Positions 34,963-42,165 of a stretch of 64,000 nt of DNA are shown piece by piece. The notes beneath the pieces were generated by a model. That model searched no databases and had not been told where the DNA came from. It saw only the letters and a program-made list of their open reading frames with translations. Numbering within the stretch: position 1 is the first letter of the stretch; the number at the start of each line of letters is the position of its first letter. The DNA is from Planctomycetota bacterium (GTDB lineage Bacteria > Planctomycetota > PLA2 > JAEUHO01): the NCBI GenBank assembly GCA_028281445.1, contig JANQJW010000131.1, forward strand, positions 1 through 64,000. The letters run 5' to 3'. The position numbers and the translations under genes were made by a program.

Positions 34963-36621
34963 GTGCGCACACGCGGGTATCAGGGTCTCGTGGAGACCGC
35001 ACCGCTCGCCCCCGCACGCTTCCGTCTCGCGGTCTGCTTCGTGCTTGCGTGCCTGGCGTTCCTGGCGGGCAGCTGCGGCGACGGCAAGCCGTCCGCCAAC
35101 GCACCGGTCCTGCCGGCGAGCTACACGTCGGACGGACGCATCGACGCGACCAAGCGCGCGCCCGGCCCCTTCCCGAACCTGGTGGTCGTGCTGGTCGACA
35201 CGCTGCGACGCGACGCCGTCGCCTACCCGGGCGAAGCCGGCGGCGTAATGCCGAAGCTTGCAGCACGCGCCGCGAAGTCCGTCGCGTTCTCCCATGCCGC
35301 AAGCGTGTCCCCGTGGACGGTTCCCTCCGTTGCAACGCTCCTGACGGGGCTCTATCCGCACGAGCATGGCTGCGACGACCCGGACACGGCCCCCCGGCTG
35401 CTGCCCAGCGTCACGACATACGCGGAGGCGCTGCAGAACGGCTACGGCTACGAGACCGCGGTGTTCACCAGCGTGCCGTGGTTCCGGCAGAGCGACCACT
35501 CGATGCTTCAGGGGTTCGGCGACGGCTCCGTGGGCCAGGGCTTCGGGCTCCAGGGCACGAAGCCGATGCTCGAGCGCTGGCTGAAGCGCCGGGACGCGAA
35601 GAAGCCGTTCTTCCTCCTGCTGCACACGTTCGAGGCGCACGACCCCTACGGCGAGAAGAACCACCCGTTCCCCGATTCGATGGCCGGCTGGCGCAAGGCC
35701 GGGATCGACAAGGCGTCGCGCGCCTTCGACGTGAGCTCGGCCAAGAGCCCCGCGGAGATGACGCGGCTGTTCTTCCTCGACCGCGTGGGCCGCGGCGCGC
35801 TGTCCAAGGCGCTGGGTTCGGGCTTTCGCAATCCGGTTGTCGAGTTCACGTGGAAGGGGCTACGCGAGAACCCGCACACGGAACTTCTCGACGACCTCCG
35901 CACCGGCTATCTCGACGGCGTGCGCTGGGTGGACGGCGTAATGGACAAGGCCATCGGCGCGCTGCACGACTTCGGCCTGATGGACAACACCCTGCTCGTG
36001 ATCACGTCCGACCACGGCGAGCAGTTCGGCGAGCACGGGATCATCGGCCACGGCCGCCAGGTCTTCGACGAGCTGATCCGGATCCCGCTCCTCATGCAGG
36101 GGCCCGCGCCGTTCGACGAGCCGCGTGTCGTCGAGGAGAGCGTCGGCCTGATCGACGTCATGCCGACGTTCTTCGACTGGGCCCGGCTCGAGCAGCTCCC
36201 GGGCTCGCACGGCCGCTCGCTTCTCCCGCTCCTCACGGGCGATCGGACGAAGGGCCACCCGGTGATCTCCGAAGAGCGCGTCGTGCCGCACAACACGGAA
36301 CCCGGAACGAAGCGTCTGCTTGCTTCGGTGCGCGACTCCGAGTGGAAGTACATCGTCGAGTACGACGCGAAGGAAGGCACCGTCTCCGAGCTGGTGTTCG
36401 ACCTTGAAGGGGACCCAGGCGAAACGCAAGACCTCGTCAAGGCGGACCCGGACGGCACGGTGCCTTGGAGCGATGAGTTCTGCGCGGCGGTCGAGCAGGT
36501 CCGCGACACCTTGTGGGATCAGATCGAGGACCGGCGCGCGCTCAAGGGTTCGCTCTATGGCGGTGGGGACCGCGTACCGCCCTACTCGCAACCGGAAGGC
36601 TGCCAACCCGACAGGCGCTGA
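34963..36621 (+). CDS. Sulfatase-fold hydrolase lacking the formylglycine motif
   Basis: Up to 552 aa, exported: the hydrophobic segment FRLAVCFVLACLAFLAGSCG may be a lipoprotein signal. The alkaline-phosphatase/sulfatase fold is clear: LVVVLVDTLRRDAV with metal Asp, SPWTVPSVATLLTGLYPHEHG, LLHTFEAHDPYG, and ITSDHGEQFGEHGIIGHGR with the metal Asp-His. The core C/S-x-P-x-R needed for formylglycine formation is replaced by SPWTVPS, so an ordinary sulfatase mechanism is unlikely; a Thr or Ser nucleophile as in phosphoglycerol transferases is possible. The start is uncertain: GTG at 34963 or GTG at 34990, both in frame. Confidence 0.85.
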   Translation: MRTRGYQGLVETAPLAPARFRLAVCFVLACLAFLAGSCGDGKPSANAPVLPASYTSDGRIDATKRAPGPFPNLVVVLVDTLRRDAVAYPGEAGGVMPKLAARAAKSVAFSHAASVSPWTVPSVATLLTGLYPHEHGCDDPDTAPRLLPSVTTYAEALQNGYGYETAVFTSVPWFRQSDHSMLQGFGDGSVGQGFGLQGTKPMLERWLKRRDAKKPFFLLLHTFEAHDPYGEKNHPFPDSMAGWRKAGIDKASRAFDVSSAKSPAEMTRLFFLDRVGRGALSKALGSGFRNPVVEFTWKGLRENPHTELLDDLRTGYLDGVRWVDGVMDKAIGALHDFGLMDNTLLVITSDHGEQFGEHGIIGHGRQVFDELIRIPLLMQGPAPFDEPRVVEESVGLIDVMPTFFDWARLEQLPGSHGRSLLPLLTGDRTKGHPVISEERVVPHNTEPGTKRLLASVRDSEWKYIVEYDAKEGTVSELVFDLEGDPGETQDLVKADPDGTVPWSDEFCAAVEQVRDTLWDQIEDRRALKGSLYGGGDRVPPYSQPEGCQPDRR

Positions 36622-36687
36622 CGCCCCGGCGCCCTGGCGAGAGCCCTTCAAACAGGCTTCTGCACCCGGTGTCGCAAGATGCGACGT

Positions 36688-36706
36688 GATATTGAGAATC
36701 ATTCTC
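36688..36706. promoter_or_regulatory. Fur box upstream of bfd-bfr
   Basis: GATATTGAGAATCATTCTC matches the 19-base Fur consensus at 16 positions. Its core TGAGAAT-C-ATTCTCA is a perfect palindrome at 36693-36707. A TTGAGA -35 candidate overlaps it, and TGCTAG or TAGGCT downstream may be the -10, so iron-loaded Fur would block this promoter. It lies 40 bases before the bfd ATG. Confidence 0.85.
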
Positions 36707-36745
36707 AGATCCGTGCTAGGCTCCGAGTAGGCACCGGGAGCCACA

Positions 36746-36949
36746 ATGATCGTCTGTCACTGCCACGCCGTCACTGACCGCGAGATCCGCGCCGCGGCAC
36801 GTGACTGTGGTGCCCGGACCTGCGAGGACATCAAGCAGGTCTGCTCGGCCGGTGGCGACTGCGGCGGCTGCACGTCACGCGTGCAGATGATCGTCCAGGG
36901 CGAATGCGGCGTGCGCACCGAGAAGACCAGCCGCGTCATCGCGTCCTGA
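36746..36949 (+). CDS. bfd: Bacterioferritin-associated ferredoxin
   Basis: A 67-aa [2Fe-2S] protein that donates electrons to bacterioferritin for iron release. It starts MIVCHCHAVTDREIRAAA, with Cys4 and Cys6, and has GDCGGCTSRVQ with the other two cluster cysteines. CGARTCEDIKQV is typical. GGGAG is found 10 bases before the ATG. It is directly downstream of the Fur box and 93 bp before bfr, so both are probably in one iron-regulated unit. Confidence 0.95.
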   Translation: MIVCHCHAVTDREIRAAARDCGARTCEDIKQVCSAGGDCGGCTSRVQMIVQGECGVRTEKTSRVIAS

Positions 36950-37042
36950 CGCACTCCTGAGAACCGCTCGCAGGTTCCCCCGTGCTTGGAGATTGCGCTA
37001 CCGTGCCGCCTCGCACCTCTCTTGAACGCAGGAGTACACACG

Positions 37043-37513
37043 ATGAAGGGCGACCCGGAAGTCATCGAAGCGCTGAACGACGTCCTGACCGCGGAGCTGA
37101 CGGCGATCAACCAGTACTACATCCATTACAAGATGTGCGAGAACTGGGGCTACTTGAAGCTCGCCGCGCGTTCGCGCGAAGAGTCGATGGAGGAGATGCG
37201 GCACGCCGACAAGGTGATCGAGCGAATCCTCTACCTCGAAGGCGTGCCGAACATGCAGCGGCTCTACTCCGTGGGCGTCGGCGAGACGGTCCCCGAGCAG
37301 CACAAGCTCGATCTCGAGACGGAGATGGAGAACGTGGAACGACTCAACAAGGGCATCGCACTCGCTCGCGACAAGGGCGACAACGGAACGCGTGAGCTCT
37401 TCGAGAAGATCCTCGTCGAGGAAGAGGAAGCCGTGGACTGGCTCGAAGCGCGCCTCGAGATGATCGAGAAGATCGGCATCGAGAACTACCTGGCCGAACA
37501 CATCCACGCGTAG
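37043..37513 (+). CDS. bfr: Bacterioferritin, with ferroxidase ligand His130 replaced
   Basis: A 156-aa heme-containing 24-mer ferritin that stores iron. The ATG after CAGGAG gives MKGDPEVIEALNDVL, the standard start. Ferroxidase ligands E18, E51, H54, E94 and E127 and heme ligand M52 (EEMRHAD) are kept, in E. coli numbering. Position 130, His in E. coli (EEGHIDWLE), is Ala here (EEEEAVDWLE), so one di-iron site ligand is missing or supplied by a neighbouring Glu. This may slow iron oxidation, or mark a subunit working with a second Bfr elsewhere. Confidence 0.94.
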   Translation: MKGDPEVIEALNDVLTAELTAINQYYIHYKMCENWGYLKLAARSREESMEEMRHADKVIERILYLEGVPNMQRLYSVGVGETVPEQHKLDLETEMENVERLNKGIALARDKGDNGTRELFEKILVEEEEAVDWLEARLEMIEKIGIENYLAEHIHA

Positions 37514-37537
37514 GTGCTCGTGTAGCCCGGGAGCGCC

Positions 37538-38308
37538 CTACTTCGCGGTTGCGAACGCTCTTCGCCCCAGCTCCTTCGAGAGCGCCTTGCGCGCCTTCTC
37601 GCTCACCTTCAGCTTCTTGATCTCGGCAGCGATCTCGTCAGGGGAGCCGTAGCCCGAGATCCAGCCGTTCACGCGTGCGGTAATCGTGCTCTCGCGGATC
37701 TGCTCGTGCGTCGGCTTCTCTGCGAAGAGGGCGCTGAGGAGCGCCTTCTTTGCGCGCAGCCGGTACTTCTGGTGATAGTCCTCGGCGATCCAGAACTTCG
37801 GCGCGGGCAGGATCTCGGTCGTGACCTTGCGCCTTGTCTTCTTCTCCCACGCGTCGACGTAGGCCTTGGCGGACTTGGCCTGCGCGTCGCCGTGCGTCCA
37901 CAGCACCGACTTGTACTGGGTGGACCACGCGCCGCCGCACGGATCGTGCGACTCCCAGAAGAGCCTCAAGAGCCTGTCGAAGGTGATCACCTTCGGGTCG
38001 AACTCGATCTGGATGGCCTCCGTGTGATCACCGATGCTGCGGTAGGTCGGCTTGTCCTTCTTACCGCCGGCGTAGCCGACACGCGTGCGAAGCACACCGG
38101 GGAGACTCCCGAACCGGGCGTCAGGGCCCCAGAATCACCCGAGGGCGAAGGTAGCGACCTGGGCGCCGTCCTTACGCGGCGCGTCCGGCTCGATGGCGAT
38201 CGGATCGTGTGTTTCCGCCATGACGACTCCCACGAGCGCGACACCGACGGCGAGGATCAGGGTGATGCGCACGGCATGACGACGCGGCGCGATCGGGCGT
38301 TGTTTCAT
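37538..38308 (-). CDS. msrA: Selenocysteine-containing peptide methionine sulfoxide reductase MsrA, exported
   Basis: A 256-aa protein if the TGA at 38135-38137 is read as selenocysteine (Sec58). Before it the frame encodes an exported N-terminus: MKQRPIAPRRHAVRITLILA, a hydrophobic segment, then QVATFALG. After it come FWGPDARFGSLPGVLRTRV and GYAGG, so TGA exactly replaces the catalytic Cys of the GCFW motif. The rest (HDPCGGAWSTQYKSVLW, EDYHQKY) is normal MsrA. It reduces methionine-S-sulfoxide, probably in periplasmic proteins. A SECIS-like hairpin follows the TGA. Selenoprotein MsrA is known from algae and a few bacteria, where Sec greatly raises activity. A standard gene caller would give a 185-aa fragment from GTG 38095, lacking the active site. 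Confidence 0.92.
38099..38130 (-). promoter_or_regulatory. SECIS-like hairpin in msrA
   Basis: Counting from the base after UGA, GGGG (+5 to +8) pairs with CCCC (+33 to +36), and an inner stem CCC (+17 to +19) pairs with GGG (+25 to +27). The apical loop begins GGTT at +20. The E. coli fdhF SECIS has its GGU at +19 to +21, so both position and loop sequence agree. It would recruit SelB with Sec-tRNA. Confidence 0.7.
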
Positions 38309-38365
38309 ACGGGTACGGTAGGGCGCACGGCTGGGGTGGGCGCGCGCCGCACGTATCATCCCTCC

Positions 38366-39214
38366 ATGCGAAAGACCTGGTTCTACGCCGTCGTCCTGAT
38401 CGCGGGGCTCCTGGCTGCGTGCGGCGGAAGCGGCGGTGGTAACGACGCCGTAAACAACAACACGGGCAACACCGGCACGGGCGGCGGCAATGCGGGCACG
38501 GGCACGGCGAACCCGGGACCGGGGGTCGCCCTCCTCATGTCCAACGGCCACTCGCCGCTGCTGCCCAACTACCTCGAACCGCAGACGGGCCCGCAGCTCA
38601 CGGGCGCAATCCAGGCTGCCGGGTTCACCGTCGAGACGAGCTACTTCGCCGACGACCAGCAGGGATACGTAGCCTTCGTCGCCAAGTTGCAGCAGATCCG
38701 CGACAACTGGATCAAGGGCAGGGCGAATCCAACGCGCGTGGTGATCGTGGGGCACAGTCACGGCTGCGTGCGCTCGCACGCGGCGATGCGGGCCCTCATG
38801 GACTGCCCGGTCGAGCTGCTCGTGGACCTCGACGGAAGCTCGATCGGCTGGTCGAACCCGCTGGCGCACGGCAACGAGGACATCGGAGGCGCGCCCGAAG
38901 GTGCGTACAACCTCGGCGTGCAGCTCACGCGGCAGAACGTGGCCTCGGCCGGCGGACCGCATGATCTCGAAGACGTCGTGTTCCCTCAGGTGAGCAAGGC
39001 CTACGAGGTGCGCTCGGGGGCCATGATCCTCAACCCGAACAACATCACGCAGCTGATCGAGTACGACGAGCGCTGGAACGCGCGCACGGACGGCTCGACG
39101 ACGAACCTGACGTACGTATTCAGCAACACGCCGCACGCCGAGGTCGCAACCGCCGGTGGGACGACCATGGCTGGCGTGCAGGCGTGGATCACGAACGAGC
39201 TCGGAACGCCGTAG
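38366..39214 (+). CDS. Lipoprotein with alpha/beta-hydrolase-like core
   Basis: A 282-aa lipoprotein: MRKTWFYAVVLIAGLLAACG with Cys19. A Gly/Asn/Thr-rich linker (residues 20-50) follows. RVVIVGHSHGCVRSHAAMRAL has the nucleophile elbow G-H-S-H-G, and VELLVDLDGSSIGW may provide the acid residue; NTPHAEVATAGG carries a candidate catalytic His. Probably a surface esterase or lipase-like enzyme. It is divergent from msrA with 57 bp between the starts. Confidence 0.75.
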   Translation: MRKTWFYAVVLIAGLLAACGGSGGGNDAVNNNTGNTGTGGGNAGTGTANPGPGVALLMSNGHSPLLPNYLEPQTGPQLTGAIQAAGFTVETSYFADDQQGYVAFVAKLQQIRDNWIKGRANPTRVVIVGHSHGCVRSHAAMRALMDCPVELLVDLDGSSIGWSNPLAHGNEDIGGAPEGAYNLGVQLTRQNVASAGGPHDLEDVVFPQVSKAYEVRSGAMILNPNNITQLIEYDERWNARTDGSTTNLTYVFSNTPHAEVATAGGTTMAGVQAWITNELGTP

Positions 39215-39218
39215 CCAA

Positions 39219-40325
39219 CTAGCCGACCCAGGTCCAGGCCGCCTGGCGGAAGACGGGACTCGGGGACGCCTTGTCGAAGCGGTGCATCGCCTCGGCGAGC
39301 TTGATCGCGTGAGCGTCGTTCGACTGTACGGCGCGCGCGAGGACCGTCGTCCACTCCGGCGACTTCGCGGGCCGGTGTGCTTGCATGGGCTTGCCGTAGG
39401 CCGTGAAGAGCGCGGCCGCGCCCTGCCAGGCGTGCTCGACGAGTAGCGTCTGGACGTCACGCGGCACGTGAGGCAACAGCAGCTGGATCGACGCGGGCCC
39501 CGTGACGCCATGCAACGGGACCATGGAGTTGCGACGCGCGCGCGCCATCTGGATGAAGTAGGTCGCGCATGCACCGACGAGGCGCGCGAGATCGTCGGCG
39601 GGCTTCGTCTTGATTGCCTCGGGTGCTACGGGCGGAACGAAGCCCGGAACCTCCAGCGAGGCACCGTTCACGCGGAAGTAGTTGACCGGGGGCTCCTTGT
39701 CGGGCCACGGGTACGCGAGCGCCATGAAGAGCCTCGTGAAGGAGCGAGTCGGATCCCGGGGCTTGCCGGTCGTGGGCAGCGCCAGGTACCGCGAGGCCCA
39801 GTACGCTAGGCCTGCGGCGAGCTCGGCGCGCGTGATGCCGGAGGGTTCCCGTGTGTGGGCCCGCATCGCGTGCGCCGTGCGGATGACTCCGTGGAACGCC
39901 ACGCCGCTCATGCCGGGCGCCAGGCGCCGGCACCACGTTGCAAGCGCCGGCTTGACCCCAGCCTGCTTGATCTCGCGCCGGAAGAACGCGAGCCAGTCGG
40001 CGTAGCGCTTCATGCCGCCGAGCGCGGGCTTCCAGTCCGACTGGGCAATCGGACCGACGCTCTTGCCCTTGCCGTCGTACTGCCCGCGGTAGCCCCTGAG
40101 ATGTCGGAGTGCCTCGCCGTAGCGACCGAGCACGATCAGCGTGTCGACCGCCATCGGGTAGTGGTTGGACCCGTGCGGGTCGGCTTCGGGCAATCGCCGG
40201 GTATGCGCGTCCAGGCGCGCCGAGATGTTGGGCTCGGCCCAGACCCTGGACCCAAGCGCGCCGAGGGCCCCGGCCGCCGAGGTCTGCACGAGGAAGTCAC
40301 GTCGCTTCCAGCGCGTGGGTTCAAT
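39219..40325 (-). CDS. Questin oxidase-like (DUF4243) protein with Tat signal and non-canonical start
   Basis: About 356-368 aa. The body matches the questin oxidase-like family (PF14027): SNHYPMAVDTLIVLGRYGEA near the start, WLAFFRREI, and a late LHGVTGPASIQLLLPHVP. The first usable standard start is GTG at 40289, but the frame upstream reads EPTRWKRRDFLVQTSAAGAL, an evident twin-arginine signal (RRDFL). No ATG, GTG or TTG precedes it in frame; ATT at 40325 is the nearest plausible initiator. The family includes Baeyer-Villiger-type oxidases in fungi; the bacterial role is unknown. Confidence 0.7.
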   Translation of the reverse strand: MEPTRWKRRDFLVQTSAAGALGALGSRVWAEPNISARLDAHTRRLPEADPHGSNHYPMAVDTLIVLGRYGEALRHLRGYRGQYDGKGKSVGPIAQSDWKPALGGMKRYADWLAFFRREIKQAGVKPALATWCRRLAPGMSGVAFHGVIRTAHAMRAHTREPSGITRAELAAGLAYWASRYLALPTTGKPRDPTRSFTRLFMALAYPWPDKEPPVNYFRVNGASLEVPGFVPPVAPEAIKTKPADDLARLVGACATYFIQMARARRNSMVPLHGVTGPASIQLLLPHVPRDVQTLLVEHAWQGAAALFTAYGKPMQAHRPAKSPEWTTVLARAVQSNDAHAIKLAEAMHRFDKASPSPVFRQAAWTWVG

Positions 40326-40350
40326 AGTAGACGCGCGAACGCCTGGGCCG

Positions 40351-40941
40351 TTAGCGCGCGAAACAGCCCTCGATGTGGTCGTTCACGAGGCCCATCGCCT
40401 GCATGAAGGCGTAGCAGGTCGTGGGGCCGACGTACGTCCAGCCGCGCTTCTTGAGGTCCTTGCTGAGCGCGGTGGATGTCGGCGTCTTGGGCAGCTTCAT
40501 CAGAGCGCTCTTCGTCATGCGCCGCGGGCGCTCGCTCCGGGGCGGCTTGTACTGCCCGACGTACTTGGCGATCGAACCGAACTCGCGGACCAACTCCCGC
40601 GCGCGCTTGGCGTTGTTGATCGTCGACTCGATCTTCCCGCGGTGGCGCACGATGCCCCCGTCCTTCAGCAGGCGCTCGACGCTGCGCGTGTTGAAGCGCG
40701 CGACCGCATCGAAGTCGAAGCCCTTGAAAGCGCGCCGGAAGTTCTCACGCTTCTTCAGGATCGTCAGCCAGCTCAAACCGGACTGGAAGCCCTCCAGGCA
40801 CAGCTTCTCGAAGAGCCGGTGGTCGTCGCGGACCGGGTTGCCCCACTCCTTGTCGTGATACGCCGTGTAGAGCGGGTCGTCACCGCACCACCAGCACCGC
40901 ACAACGCCGTCGGCGCCGGTCCGGAGTCCATCTCGAGGCAT
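40351..40941 (-). CDS. tag: DNA-3-methyladenine glycosylase I
   Basis: A 196-aa base-excision repair enzyme removing 3-methyladenine from DNA. CWWCGDDPLYTAYHDKEWG has the zinc Cys and His, LFEKLCLEGFQSGLSWLTIL the catalytic-region Glu, and GLVNDHIEGC the second zinc pair. The ATG at 40941 gives MPRDGLRTGADGVVRC; reading further upstream is low-complexity Arg translation of the neighbouring gene. It starts 5 bases after the TfoX-like gene on the same strand. Confidence 0.95.
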   Translation of the reverse strand: MPRDGLRTGADGVVRCWWCGDDPLYTAYHDKEWGNPVRDDHRLFEKLCLEGFQSGLSWLTILKKRENFRRAFKGFDFDAVARFNTRSVERLLKDGGIVRHRGKIESTINNAKRARELVREFGSIAKYVGQYKPPRSERPRRMTKSALMKLPKTPTSTALSKDLKKRGWTYVGPTTCYAFMQAMGLVNDHIEGCFAR

Positions 40942-40945
40942 GGGC

Positions 40946-41407
40946 CTAGCGCCGCCGCTTCTTCGCGGCCTTCTTCTTCGCAGCCCTCCGCGCCGGAGCC
41001 TTGCGCTTGGCGGCCTTCTTCTTCGCGGCACGCTTCTTCTTGGCCGCCTTCTTCTTCGCCTTCTTCTTGCGCGTTGTCGGTTTGGCCGGCAGCGTCTCGG
41101 CATAGGCCACGCTCCTGGCGAACCAGCGCTTCATCAGCGCCAGGTTCTTGAGAACCGTGCTCGGCACCTCGACGTAGCCGCGCATGACGGCGCCGTACTG
41201 GATGCTCGGCTTCCCGCGGTGCTTCTTGGTGAAGGTCTCGCGGTCCGCATCCGAGAGCCGGATCGAGACCTTGCCGTCCTTCGCGAAGAAGCTGAACATG
41301 TTCCCGTTCATCGACGTGTACGGGTTGGCCTTGCCCTTGCGTTGGATCTGCGGCTGGCTCGCAACGATCTTCTCGTAGAGCGCGAGGTTGTTTTCGTACA
41401 TCCCCAC
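40946..41407 (-). CDS. TfoX/Sxy N-domain protein with histone H1-like Lys/Ala tail
   Basis: A 153-aa protein. Residues 1-105 match the TfoX N-terminal domain family: GKANPYTSMNGNMFSFFAKD, IRLSDADRETFTKKH, YGAVMRGYVEVPS. From about residue 108 the sequence is AKKKAAKK-type repeats to the end, like the C-terminal tail of histone H1 or bacterial HupB/AlgP, so non-specific DNA binding is likely. GTG/ATG choice at the start is minor (MYENNLALYEK at 41401 is also possible). It is coupled to tag downstream. Confidence 0.82.
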   Translation of the reverse strand: MGMYENNLALYEKIVASQPQIQRKGKANPYTSMNGNMFSFFAKDGKVSIRLSDADRETFTKKHRGKPSIQYGAVMRGYVEVPSTVLKNLALMKRWFARSVAYAETLPAKPTTRKKKAKKKAAKKKRAAKKKAAKRKAPARRAAKKKAAKKRRR

Positions 41408-41412
41408 GACGG

Positions 41413-42012
41413 CTACTTGGTCTCAGCCGCCTTCGCGCCCTTGCGCGTGTAGGTGATCTCCAGGACCTGGTCCAAGGGCTTCTTCTCTGCCGTGCACCAG
41501 TGCATCTTGAAAACGTAGGTGTTCTCGTCTGTCCACTTGTACGTGCTGACGGTCGGACGCATCTTCTGCGTTCCGGAGTCCTTCATCTCGCCGTACATCG
41601 TGAGCACGCCGCTGTCGTCCGTCTGTCCACGAGTGACACTCGGGTCGCCGCCCATGCTCGAGATCCAGTAGCCGACGTACTCCTTCTTGGTCTGGTCGTA
41701 GGCGAGCGTGTAGCGCCCCTCCCACGGCATGCTGCCCATCATCGTTCCCTTGTAGTGCTGATCGAGGTACCAGCCGTTCATGATCACCTTGTTCGTGCTG
41801 CGGTCGGTACCACCCTTCATCGGCTGGCCGCCCATCCAGTAGGTCAGGACGGCGTCCCACTCGCCTTCGAGCTTCTTGAACTCCTCGTGCTGCTCACCCT
41901 TCGTCGGGAACATGCCGCCGCCGCCCTCGCCTTCTTCGGCGATGCCGTAGCCGCCCACCAGACCGAGCGCGAGCGCGCCCACCACCAAACCAATCGTCCA
42001 CCGTGCCTTCAT
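41413..42012 (-). CDS. DUF1579 family secreted protein
   Basis: A 199-aa protein with signal peptide (IGLVVGALALGLVGGYGIA). GAGGAG precedes the ATG. KLEGEWDAVLTYWMGG, VIMNGWYLDQHYKGTMMG, YDQTKKEYVGYWISSMG and TVSTYKWTDENTYVFKMHW are DUF1579 hallmarks; the fold is lipocalin-like. No known substrate. It is first in a minus-strand run with tfoX-like and tag downstream. Confidence 0.85.
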   Translation of the reverse strand: MKARWTIGLVVGALALGLVGGYGIAEEGEGGGGMFPTKGEQHEEFKKLEGEWDAVLTYWMGGQPMKGGTDRSTNKVIMNGWYLDQHYKGTMMGSMPWEGRYTLAYDQTKKEYVGYWISSMGGDPSVTRGQTDDSGVLTMYGEMKDSGTQKMRPTVSTYKWTDENTYVFKMHWCTAEKKPLDQVLEITYTRKGAKAAETK

Positions 42013-42149
42013 GTCTGACTCCTCGAGTTCGCGCCTGCGGGGGCGGCGAGTATAGGGAGCAGGTAGATGGCTCGTCGAGGCGTACTGCCGCAAAGAACGC
42101 GGAGGCCTGCCCCGCGGCCGTAGCGCCGCCCGAGCACGGCCAAGCGCAT
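42009..42149 (-). CDS. Possible 46-aa small ORF
   Basis: An ATG preceded by AGAGGGAGA, 17 bases after the lipoprotein stop, opens a short frame (MRLAVLGRRYGRGAGLRVLC at the start). Its TGA overlaps the DUF1579 ATG. Composition is Arg-rich with one short hydrophobic stretch (IYLLPILAAPAG). The ribosome binding site and overlap favour translation; the sequence shows no family. Confidence 0.25.
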   Translation of the reverse strand: MRLAVLGRRYGRGAGLRVLCGSTPRRAIYLLPILAAPAGANSRSQT

Positions 42150-42165
42150 GGGAGTCTCCCTCTGG

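Noticed and set aside
38095..38097. GTG start for a shorter msrA
   Set aside because: It would make a protein without the catalytic residue and leave the in-frame upstream exported N-terminus unexplained; selenocysteine readthrough explains both.
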